A DNA stretch of 7,001 nucleotides, taken from the NCBI GenBank assembly GCA_021779775.1, contig JAJYAB010000090.1:1-7001 (forward strand). Direction: 5' to 3'. A program made the translations under genes and the position numbers. The notes below the pieces were generated by a model that did no database searches, was not told where the DNA came from, and saw nothing but the letters and a program-made list of their open reading frames with translations. Source of the stretch: Actinomycetes bacterium. Its GTDB lineage: Bacteria > Actinomycetota > Acidimicrobiia > Acidimicrobiales > UBA8190. Positions 1 to 4,926 of the stretch are shown one piece after another (the stretch's first letter is position 1; every line of letters starts with the position of its first letter).

Positions 1-1
1 G

Positions 2-142
2 ATCGAAGCCTTCCTGCCGGTGGTGCGCGAGCTGGCGTCGGGCTCTTTCGTCACGAGGGAACAGGTCCACATGACCCGGTTCGGCGGGAGTCCCGCTCCT
101 GGCCTCGACGACCCTGGTCCGAAAGGCGCTCATCGGCCCTAG
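2..142 (+). CDS. possible 3' end of a gene entering from the left (partial, unidentified)
   Basis: The frame starting at base 2 is open from the window edge to a TAG at 140-142 and would encode the last 46 residues of a protein beginning upstream. About the first 33 codons look coding: only three end in A or T (two GAA and one TCT), as in the strong genes of this window. The following 16 codons lose that bias, with about half ending in A or T, so either the true end is a variable tail or the reading frame has been damaged near position 97. A second coding-like stretch in another frame runs from about 195 to a TGA at 267-269. I recognise no family, motif, membrane segment or active site. If real, the gene is convergent with the nitronate monooxygenase-family gene, leaving about 230 bp between their stops. 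Confidence 0.35.
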   Translation: MEAFLPVVRELASGSFVTREQVHMTRFGGSPAPGLDDPGPKGAHRP

Positions 143-371
143 CCGTCGATCGGCTCGGAGATCGCCCCGCCCACGACCGGCGCGAGGACCCGCCGTACTG
201 CTTACGGAAGCGCTTGCCCAGGTCTTCGAGAGCCTGGACACCTTGGGGTGCTACGACCCTGGGACCTGACAACACTGACCTCCACGCGCTACGACGTCAC
301 GTAGAGGCCATCAGCCCACGTCGGGCGGTTCGGGCCAAAGCCCGCCGGGGCTTCATCCGGCGTAGTTCACG
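143..371. other. intergenic stretch without a supportable complete gene
   Basis: No complete gene is convincing here. The stretch contains a short coding-like run in plus-frame 3 (about 195-269, ending in TGA) with strong G/C third positions, possibly the decayed tail of the gene at the left edge. It also has an inverted repeat CTACG-(6 nt)-CGTAG at 289-304 and a 5-bp hairpin at 331-344. I saw no promoter, tRNA or repeat array. Confidence 0.5.
331..344 (-). terminator. weak hairpin downstream of the nitronate monooxygenase-family gene
   Basis: CGGGC and GCCCG arms (perfect 5 bp) flank a 4-nt loop, starting 28 nt past the stop codon of the minus-strand gene. No T-tract follows on the minus strand, so a classical intrinsic terminator is not supported. 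It could still slow transcription, or be chance in GC-rich DNA. Confidence 0.2.
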
Positions 372-1370
372 TTACCCGAAACAGCAGGGGAACTCACCTT
401 CACCAGATCCTTCGCCGACCGACGTGGCCACCCGGGCTGCAGCGGCTCGGGCTTCCGACACCATGCGGTCCATCAGCTCGGCCACGGTGGGGAGGTCGTC
501 GACAAGGCCCACGGCCTGCCCGCAGGCCAGCACGCCGGCCTCGAGGTCGCCGCCGGCCACGACGGCGCGGAACAGGTGGTCGCCGTAGAGATCGTGCAGC
601 TCGGCGGCGGCGGCCCCGGCAGCCTCGGCCCGGGAAAGGCGCACCGCCCGGTCCGTGGCGAGCACCCGGGCGTGGTCACCGACGGTGCCGAGCACCACCA
701 GAGTGTCGTTCGCCGCTGCCGCCACCAGGCGGTCCTTCACCGCCGGGTGGGCGCTGGCCTCGCGGGTGGCGGCGAAACGGGTGCCGAGCAGCACCCCGTC
801 AGCTCCGAGCGCAAGGGCGGCAACGAGCCCGGCACCGTCGGCGATGCCGCCGCCGACCAGCCACGGGACGCCGAGAGCGCCGGCCGCCAGCCGCGCCTGG
901 ACGAGACTCGACACCTGGTCGGGCCCGGGGTGCCCGGCCGCCTCTGCCCCGAGCAGGCAGACCGCGTCGGCGCCCGCTCGGGCACCCGAGGCGACATCGC
1001 GCACCCGGGTCGCCTTGTGCACCACCAACATGCCGGCGTCGTGCAGGGCGTCGAGGAACGGTGCGGGGCTCCGGCCCGCAGTCTCGACGATGCCGACCCC
1101 GAGCCCGGCCAGCCGCTCGATCAGCCACCAGGCCATGTCGGGCACGAACAGCGGCACGTTCACCGCGAAGGGACGGGCAGTGCCCGAGCGCACGGCGTCG
1201 ATCTCCGCAGCGAGGGCACGCTCGTCGCCGGCGAACACGGCACTCCCGAGGGTCCCGAGGCCCCCGGCCTCGCTGACGGCGGTGACGAGTGGCGCACCGG
1301 CAACGCCCGACATGCCTCCCTGCATGACCGGCACGCGGATGCCGGCAAGCTCGGTGAACGCTGTCCGCAC
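372..1370 (-). CDS. nitronate monooxygenase family (2-nitropropane dioxygenase-like) flavoprotein
   Basis: Predicted 332-residue cytoplasmic TIM-barrel flavoprotein. Family members bind FMN and oxidise alkyl nitronates; many homologues have other or unknown substrates, and FabK enoyl reductases share the fold. Visible signatures are the N-terminal PVMQGGM strand (about residues 14-20), AGGLGTLGS (35-43), GAEAAGHPG (141-149) with the family's conserved histidine at 147, GGGIADG (173-179), and ALGADGVLLGTRF (187-199), the FMN-phosphate-binding region. Length is normal for the family and no segment is missing. The start is a GTG at 1368-1370, 15 nt after the amidohydrolase stop, with only a loose G-rich ribosome site, so translation may be coupled to the upstream gene. 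The stop is TAA. The two genes form a probable operon, suggesting joint action in a catabolic route, but the substrate cannot be inferred. Confidence 0.93.
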   Translation of the reverse strand: MRTAFTELAGIRVPVMQGGMSGVAGAPLVTAVSEAGGLGTLGSAVFAGDERALAAEIDAVRSGTARPFAVNVPLFVPDMAWWLIERLAGLGVGIVETAGRSPAPFLDALHDAGMLVVHKATRVRDVASGARAGADAVCLLGAEAAGHPGPDQVSSLVQARLAAGALGVPWLVGGGIADGAGLVAALALGADGVLLGTRFAATREASAHPAVKDRLVAAAANDTLVVLGTVGDHARVLATDRAVRLSRAEAAGAAAAELHDLYGDHLFRAVVAGGDLEAGVLACGQAVGLVDDLPTVAELMDRMVSEARAAAARVATSVGEGSGEGEFPCCFG

Positions 1371-1385
1371 CGGCCCCGGTCCCGT

Positions 1386-2363
1386 TCAGGTGGTGGGAGC
1401 AGGCAGCGGCATGGCCGGCGCCTGCCAGCCGTATAGCCCGGCAGCGTTCTCCCAGACGACCCGACGAGCCGTGTCGCGGCCCACGCCGCCGAGCTGGCGG
1501 GTCAGGTAGCGCTTCGAGTCGGGCCAGGTGCCCTCGGGGTGCGGGTAGTCGGCGCCCCACATCAAGCAGCGGTCACCGGTGAGCTCGACGTTATGGAGCC
1601 CGACCGGATCGTGCTGGAAGGTGACGAAGCCCTGGCGCAAGAAGTACTCGCTCGGGAGCGCGTCGAGCTTGGGGTCGACCCATACCTCGTGCTCTCGGTA
1701 GGCGTCGTCCATGGCGTGCAGGGTCCACGCCAACCAGCCGCTGCCGCACTCCACCATCACGACCCGCAGGCCCGGGTGGCGGGCCAGCACGCCAGATCCG
1801 CTCAGATAGGCGATCGTCTCGGACGGGCCCTGCACGGTGACGACGTAGTTGATGACCGCGCCGCCGGGGTTGTGGGCCGGCCGGTTGTCGCGACCGGTGC
1901 CGGCGTGGAAGTGCACCGGCAGCCCGTGTGCCTCGGCCGCCGACCACAGCCGCTCGTAGACCGGAGCGTTGTAGGGGTGGGGCAGCCAGTCGGCATGGGC
2001 CGGCAACAGGACGCCGCGGAACCCGCGCGCCGCGCAGCGTTCCAGCTCGGCCACCGCGGCGTCGACGTCGAGGACGGGCAGCGGCGCCACCGGAACGAAG
2101 CGCTCGTTGGCGCCGAAGGTGTCCCACACCCAGTCGTTGTAGAGGGCGCAGGCGGCGGCCTGCAGGACCGGGTTCGACAGGCGGTAGACCATGAACACGA
2201 ACAGGTTCGGGAACATGACCTCGCCCCAGATCGAGTCCCCGTCGAGATCTCGTAGGCGCTGGTCTGGATCGTTGGCGTCGCGCACCAGCCACCAGCTCGC
2301 CACGTCGCCGGCTCGGTCGGTGCCGGCGAGTACGTCACGGGTGCGATCGGCAAGCTCGGCCAT
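1386..2363 (-). CDS. amidohydrolase family protein (amidohydrolase-2/ACMSD-like), apparently lacking the N-terminal metal-binding strand
   Basis: Predicted 325 residues. It matches a group of actinobacterial amidohydrolase-2 TIM-barrel proteins, related to ACMSD-type decarboxylases and hydrolases. Features in order: LRDLDGDSIWGEVMFPN (38-53), GFRGVLLPAH (114-123), VHFHAG with H151 and H153 (150-155), VECGSGW (204-210), MWGADYPHPEGTWP (268-281) with D272 in the catalytic metal-ligand position, and WENAAGLYG (304-312). The ATG at 2361-2363 is chosen because GAGGAG lies 6 nt upstream; a GTG at 2403-2405 would add 14 residues but has no such site. Homologues usually begin with an earlier strand bearing a D/H-x-H metal motif about 70-90 residues before the LRDLDG segment. 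This protein has only about 37 residues there and no such motif, so it may be truncated or inactive. It is the first gene of the pair with the nitronate monooxygenase-family gene. Confidence 0.87.
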   Translation of the reverse strand: MAELADRTRDVLAGTDRAGDVASWWLVRDANDPDQRLRDLDGDSIWGEVMFPNLFVFMVYRLSNPVLQAAACALYNDWVWDTFGANERFVPVAPLPVLDVDAAVAELERCAARGFRGVLLPAHADWLPHPYNAPVYERLWSAAEAHGLPVHFHAGTGRDNRPAHNPGGAVINYVVTVQGPSETIAYLSGSGVLARHPGLRVVMVECGSGWLAWTLHAMDDAYREHEVWVDPKLDALPSEYFLRQGFVTFQHDPVGLHNVELTGDRCLMWGADYPHPEGTWPDSKRYLTRQLGGVGRDTARRVVWENAAGLYGWQAPAMPLPAPTT

Positions 2364-2369
2364 GGTTAG

Positions 2370-2375
2370 CTCCTC
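2370..2375 (-). promoter_or_regulatory. ribosome binding site deciding the amidohydrolase start
   Basis: On the minus strand GAGGAG is followed by 6 nt and then ATG (2361-2363). This is the best Shine-Dalgarno match in the region and favours this start over the GTG at 2403-2405. Confidence 0.75.
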
Positions 2376-2401
2376 GGGGGCGGCGATCAGGCCCAGAACT
2401 G

Positions 2402-2439
2402 GCACGGCATGCGCGTGTGCCGACCAGCAGATGCCGTGC
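2402..2439. repeat. inverted repeat, 9-bp perfect arms, 20-bp spacer (candidate operator or leader hairpin)
   Basis: GCACGGCAT (2402-2410) is the exact reverse complement of ATGCCGTGC (2431-2439). It lies 39-76 nt upstream of the amidohydrolase ATG, where an operator or a structured leader for the minus-strand operon would be expected. Arms do not extend further in either direction. Function is inference. Confidence 0.5.
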
Positions 2440-2516
2440 GTGCGCCCCTCGACGATCGTCCCCGGCCATCTCGAGGTCGTGGTCCGCTGGCTGTCCCGTG
2501 GCGCAGCGGCTACGGC

Positions 2517-2547
2517 CTGACGAGCAGCAGGCTCGTGCGGTTACGAT
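2517..2547 (+). promoter_or_regulatory. candidate sigma-70 type promoter for the CoA-transferase operon
   Basis: TACGAT at 2542-2547 fits the actinobacterial -10 pattern TAnnnT. CTGACG at 2517-2522 is one mismatch from a TTGACG-like -35, but the spacing of 19 nt is long. If used, transcription would begin near 2554, at the first base of the tandem array. Confidence is limited because actinobacterial promoters are weakly conserved. Confidence 0.35.
2520..2536. promoter_or_regulatory. candidate operator: perfect 6-bp inverted repeat
   Basis: ACGAGC-AGCAG-GCTCGT is a perfect inverted repeat with a 5-bp centre. It lies between the putative -35 and -10 elements, where a TetR- or MarR-type repressor dimer could block polymerase. 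No regulator gene is present in the window. Confidence 0.35.
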
Positions 2548-2554
2548 CTGGCCG

Positions 2555-2618
2555 AGCCGGTGTGGTGGGAAGCCGGTGTGGTGGGAAGCCGGTGTGGTGG
2601 GAAGCCGGTGTGGTGGGA
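2555..2618 (+). repeat. tandem array: four perfect 16-bp copies
   Basis: The unit AGCCGGTGTGGTGGGA occurs four times head-to-tail without mismatch at 2555-2570, 2571-2586, 2587-2602 and 2603-2618. The array ends 9 nt before the GTG start of the CoA-transferase gene, so it would form most of the mRNA leader. The period is not a multiple of three and there are no spacers, so it is not a protein repeat or a CRISPR array. The end of the last copy contributes to the purine-rich GGGAAGGGGGA before the start. Confidence 0.97.
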
Positions 2619-2627
2619 AGGGGGACC

Positions 2628-3836
2628 GTGGCTGGACCGATGGCAGGTCTGAAGGTGGTGGAGCTGGGCATGTGGGTCGCTGCGCCAGCAGCGAGCGGCA
2701 TCCTCGCCGACTGGGGCGCGGACGTGGTGAAGATCGAGTCGGCCGATGGCGACCCGTTCCGCTGGTTCCTTGCCTTCATGGGTGCCGACATCGGCATCAA
2801 CCCCCTGTTCGAGCTGGACAACCGGGGCAAGCGCAGCATCGTGCTCGACCTGGCTACCGAGCGGGGCTGCGAGCTGGCGCGCCAGCTCGCCGACGGCGCC
2901 GACGTGTTCGTCACCAACATGCGGGCCTCGGCCCTCGACCGCATGGGTCTCGACCACGCCTCGCTCATGGCGCGCAACCCCCGCCTGGTGTACTCGCTCG
3001 TGACCGGCTACGGGGTGGAGGGCGCCGACCGCGACCGGGCCTCGTTCGATTTCGGGGCGTTCTGGTCCCGAGCCGGCATCGCGGCCTCGATCACCCCCGA
3101 GGGGGGAGACCCCCCCTACCAACGGCCGGGAATGGGCGACCACACCACCGGGCTCGGCACCCTTGCCGGCATCCTGGGCGCCCTCTGGGCCCGGGAGCGC
3201 AGCGGGCGCGGTCAGCTGGTCACCACTTCCCTGCTGCGAACCGGCATCTACTTCGTGGGCTCCGACGTGAACCTCGCCCTGCGCCTCGGCGGTGTCCCGC
3301 TACCGAAGATGCGGGACCGCACGGCGATGCCGAACCCGCTCGTCGGCTACTACCGCGACCGCGACGGCAAGTGGTTCTGCCTGCTCGGTCTCCAAGGTGA
3401 CCGCCATTGGCCCGACGTGGCCCGGGCCATCGGCCGGCCCGAGCTGGCTGACGACCCCGGCTACGCCAGCCTCGCCGCCCGCCGCGAGCGCGGTCCGGGG
3501 GTGATCGCCATGCTCGACGAGGTGTTCGCCACCCGCCCGCTCGCCGAGTGGGGCCCGATCCTCGATGCCAACGACGTCTGGTGGGCCCCTGTGCTCGAGG
3601 TCCACGAAGTGGCCCTCGACCCGCAGGTCCGGGCGGCCGGCGGCGTGGTGGCGGTTCCCACGAACGAGGGCGGTGACGTCGACATGGTGGCGTCGCCCGT
3701 CGACTTCTCGGACACGGCCTGGGCACCCGCCGGGCCCAGCCCCGAGATCGGCCAGCACACCGAAGAGGTGCTGCTCGACCTCGGCTACGACTGGGACGGC
3801 ATCGGCCGCCTGCGCGAGGAAGGCGCGATTCCGTGA
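2628..3836 (+). CDS. family III (CaiB/BaiF) CoA-transferase
   Basis: Predicted 402 residues, the usual family length. These cytoplasmic enzymes move CoA between carboxylic acids through aspartyl-anhydride and thioester intermediates and act as interlocked dimers. Signatures: MAGLKVVELGMWVAAPAASG (residues 5-24), LADWGADVVKIES (26-38), LDNRGKRSIVLDL (63-75), and PGMGDHTTG, whose D171 aligns with the catalytic aspartate (Asp169) of formyl-CoA transferase. ERSGRGQ (about 194-200) and a typical C-terminal DEVFATRPLAEW segment follow. The start is uncertain: GTG at 2628 follows a purine-rich run, while ATG at 2640 gives 398 residues and also begins like the family. The much longer in-frame opening from 2409 is not favoured because it runs through the tandem array. 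First gene of the plus-strand cluster; it ends at TGA 3834-3836, beside a 16-bp duplication. Substrate unknown. Confidence 0.93.
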   Translation: MAGPMAGLKVVELGMWVAAPAASGILADWGADVVKIESADGDPFRWFLAFMGADIGINPLFELDNRGKRSIVLDLATERGCELARQLADGADVFVTNMRASALDRMGLDHASLMARNPRLVYSLVTGYGVEGADRDRASFDFGAFWSRAGIAASITPEGGDPPYQRPGMGDHTTGLGTLAGILGALWARERSGRGQLVTTSLLRTGIYFVGSDVNLALRLGGVPLPKMRDRTAMPNPLVGYYRDRDGKWFCLLGLQGDRHWPDVARAIGRPELADDPGYASLAARRERGPGVIAMLDEVFATRPLAEWGPILDANDVWWAPVLEVHEVALDPQVRAAGGVVAVPTNEGGDVDMVASPVDFSDTAWAPAGPSPEIGQHTEEVLLDLGYDWDGIGRLREEGAIP

Positions 3837-3862
3837 CCGCCCAGCTCCGTGACCGCCCAGTT
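3831..3862 (+). repeat. 16-bp tandem duplication across the CoA-transferase stop and phosphoesterase start region
   Basis: CCGTGACCGCCCAGCT (3831-3846) is followed directly by CCGTGACCGCCCAGTT (3847-3862), 15 of 16 identical. The first copy contains the CoA-transferase stop in a GTGA overlap; the second contains the GTG at 3849 that is in frame with the phosphoesterase. Confidence 0.9.
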
Positions 3863-4463
3863 CGCTTGTGGTAGCAACGTTCCCGTGCCGACGATGCGCA
3901 TCGGGGTGATCTCCGACACCCACATGCCGCCGTTCGACGACCTCGTCTGCTCGTCGGTAGAGGCGGCGTTCGCCGGTGTCGAGCTCATCCTGCACGCCGG
4001 CGATCTCGTCACGCTGTCGGTGCTGGACTGGCTCGAGCGGACCGCACCGGTAGTCGCGGCCCGGGGCAACAACGACAGCTATCTCCCCGCCGATGCCCGG
4101 TTGGCCGACGTCCAGATGCTCGACCTGAACGGATCCCGGGTGGGCATGACCCACGTGCTGCCCGCCCGCCGGGTACCGGACCCGCCGCCGGTGCCGGAGC
4201 TGGCCCGCCAGTGCGGGCTCGACCCGGCACCCGACGTATGGGTGTTCGGGGACAGCCACCGCGACGTCGTGGAGTGGCGCGACGGCGTGCTCCTGGTGAA
4301 CCCCGGATCGCCGACGAGCCCGCACCTGCGGGTCGACTTCCCCGGAACCGTCGCCATCCTCACGCTGGGCGGCGGCCGGCCCGAGGCAGAGCTCGTCCAC
4401 CTGCCGGCACCCGGCCACCCCGGGTCACGCGCCCTGCGCTCCCCGACGGCGGAGGTGCTGTAG
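3849..4463 (+). CDS. YfcE/MJ0936-like calcineurin-type metallophosphoesterase
   Basis: Predicted metal-dependent phosphodiesterase or phosphatase of the small YfcE-like group; physiological substrate unknown. Taking the ATG at 3894 as residue 1 (189 residues), the motifs are ISDTH (6-10; D8, H10), HAGDL (34-38; D37), GNND (58-61), MTH (85-87) and GDSH (119-122), then VNPGSPTSP (135-143). The last motif is normally GHxH, so one metal-ligand histidine appears replaced by aspartate. The start is ambiguous. GTG 3849 gives 204 residues; ATG 3894 gives the family-typical MRIGVISDTH beginning but has no clear ribosome site. The best Shine-Dalgarno (GAGGAAGG, 3816-3823) instead points to GTG 3833, whose frame stops after 13 codons because of the local duplication. 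It lies in the plus-strand cluster, and its TAG overlaps the next GTG by one base. Confidence 0.87.
   Translation: MTAQFACGSNVPVPTMRIGVISDTHMPPFDDLVCSSVEAAFAGVELILHAGDLVTLSVLDWLERTAPVVAARGNNDSYLPADARLADVQMLDLNGSRVGMTHVLPARRVPDPPPVPELARQCGLDPAPDVWVFGDSHRDVVEWRDGVLLVNPGSPTSPHLRVDFPGTVAILTLGGGRPEAELVHLPAPGHPGSRALRSPTAEVL
4451..4455 (+). promoter_or_regulatory. ribosome binding site of the DUF35-type gene
   Basis: GGAGG, 7 nt before the GTG at 4463-4465, lies inside the end of the phosphoesterase gene. It fixes a start that overlaps the upstream stop (TAGTG). Confidence 0.75.
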
Positions 4464-4891
4464 TGCACGCCGAAGGTCGCGGACCGCAGGGTCGTGCGGT
4501 GCCGAGGCCCCGCCTCAGCGGGCTTACCGGCGAGTTCTACGGCTGGCTGCACCGGCACGAGCTGCGCTTCCAGCGCTGCCGCGGGTGCGCCCGCTACCGC
4601 CACGTCCCCCGCGAGCTGTGCCCCCATTGCGCCAGCGACACCTGGGATTGGGCCCGCTCGGCAGGTCGCGGCACGGTCTTCACCTGGACCACCACCTACC
4701 GCGCCTTGCATCCTGCCTTCGTCGAGGTCCCGTTCACCCAGGTGGTGGTGGAGCTGGAGGAGGGCCCCCGGGTGATCTCATCCGTGGAGGGCATCGGCGA
4801 GGACGAGCTGCAGATCGGCATGCCGGTCGAGGTCTTCTTCGACGATGTCGACGACGAGCTGACCCTCGCCCGCTTCCGGCCGGCGAGCTGA
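4463..4891 (+). CDS. DUF35-type zinc-ribbon / OB-fold acyl-CoA-associated protein (ChsH2 C-domain-like)
   Basis: Predicted 142 residues, normal for stand-alone members. The N-terminal helix (LTGEFYGWLHRHEL, 21-34) leads to a rubredoxin-like zinc ribbon with CxxC pairs C39/C42 and C53/C56. An OB-fold follows, containing GRGTVFTWTTTYRALHPAF (68-86), PFTQVVVELEEGPRVISSVEG (about 90-110) and a final IGMPVEVFFDD. Relatives bind acyl-CoA-processing enzymes, typically thiolases, and in sterol degradation the DUF35 domain of ChsH2 is needed by the thiolase-like aldolase Ltp2. The GTG start overlaps the phosphoesterase TAG by one base and has GGAGG 7 nt upstream, so tight translational coupling is expected. 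A thiolase-like gene is directly adjacent but convergent, so the partner proteins would come from different transcripts. Confidence 0.92.
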   Translation: MHAEGRGPQGRAVPRPRLSGLTGEFYGWLHRHELRFQRCRGCARYRHVPRELCPHCASDTWDWARSAGRGTVFTWTTTYRALHPAFVEVPFTQVVVELEEGPRVISSVEGIGEDELQIGMPVEVFFDDVDDELTLARFRPAS

Positions 4892-4894
4892 CCG

Positions 4895-4926
4895 CATCCC
4901 CGGACCTCCACATCCCCGGACCTCAG
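4895..4926 (+). repeat. 16-bp tandem duplication between convergent stop codons
   Basis: CATCCCCGGACCTCCA (4895-4910) is followed by CATCCCCGGACCTCAG (4911-4926); the first 14 bases match exactly. It fills the 31-bp gap between the DUF35-type and thiolase-like stops, and the thiolase-like stop (complement of TCA, 4923-4925) lies in the second copy. I see no hairpin terminator in this gap. Confidence 0.85.

Larger units (their letters stand above)
2364..2627. other. divergent intergenic region between amidohydrolase and CoA-transferase genes
   Basis: This 264-bp spacer must serve both transcription units. It holds, left to right, the amidohydrolase ribosome site, a 9-bp inverted repeat with a 20-bp spacer (2402-2439), a 10-bp palindrome (2451-2460), a 6-bp inverted repeat (2520-2536), a promoter-like -10 (2542-2547) and the four-copy 16-bp array (2555-2618). 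No separate gene is supportable in it. Confidence 0.7.

Noticed and set aside
51..275. 74-residue minus-strand open frame
   Set aside because: Mixed composition, no ribosome site or family; it overlaps the plus-strand coding-like segments.
2451..2460. GACGATCGTC palindrome
   Set aside because: Only 10 bp, and short palindromes are common in GC-rich DNA; no supporting context.
2495..2553. tRNA-like string (GTGGCGCAGCGG resembling a D-arm, and GGTTACGATC resembling a T-loop)
   Set aside because: The acceptor arms do not pair, the D and T stems fail, the T-loop has an extra base and the putative anticodon loop lacks U33. Resemblance is only local.
2555..2618. CRISPR array
   Set aside because: The 16-bp units are contiguous, with no unique spacers, and no cas genes are present.
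2409..2627. Long 5' extension of the CoA-transferase to an ATG at 2409
   Set aside because: It would translate the tandem array and a non-family sequence; the family N-terminus begins at 2628 or 2640.
2417..3400. 327-residue plus-strand open frame
   Set aside because: Shadow of the CoA-transferase in another frame, rich in Arg, Pro and Gly, and crossing the tandem array.
3872..3887. TAGCAA as a -10 element for leaderless transcription from GTG 3885
   Set aside because: The spacing fits, but the conserved final T is missing and no -35 is visible; too weak to call.
3300..4418. 372-residue minus-strand open frame
   Set aside because: It is antisense to two well-supported genes and is explained by GC-rich third positions; the translation has no recognisable domain.
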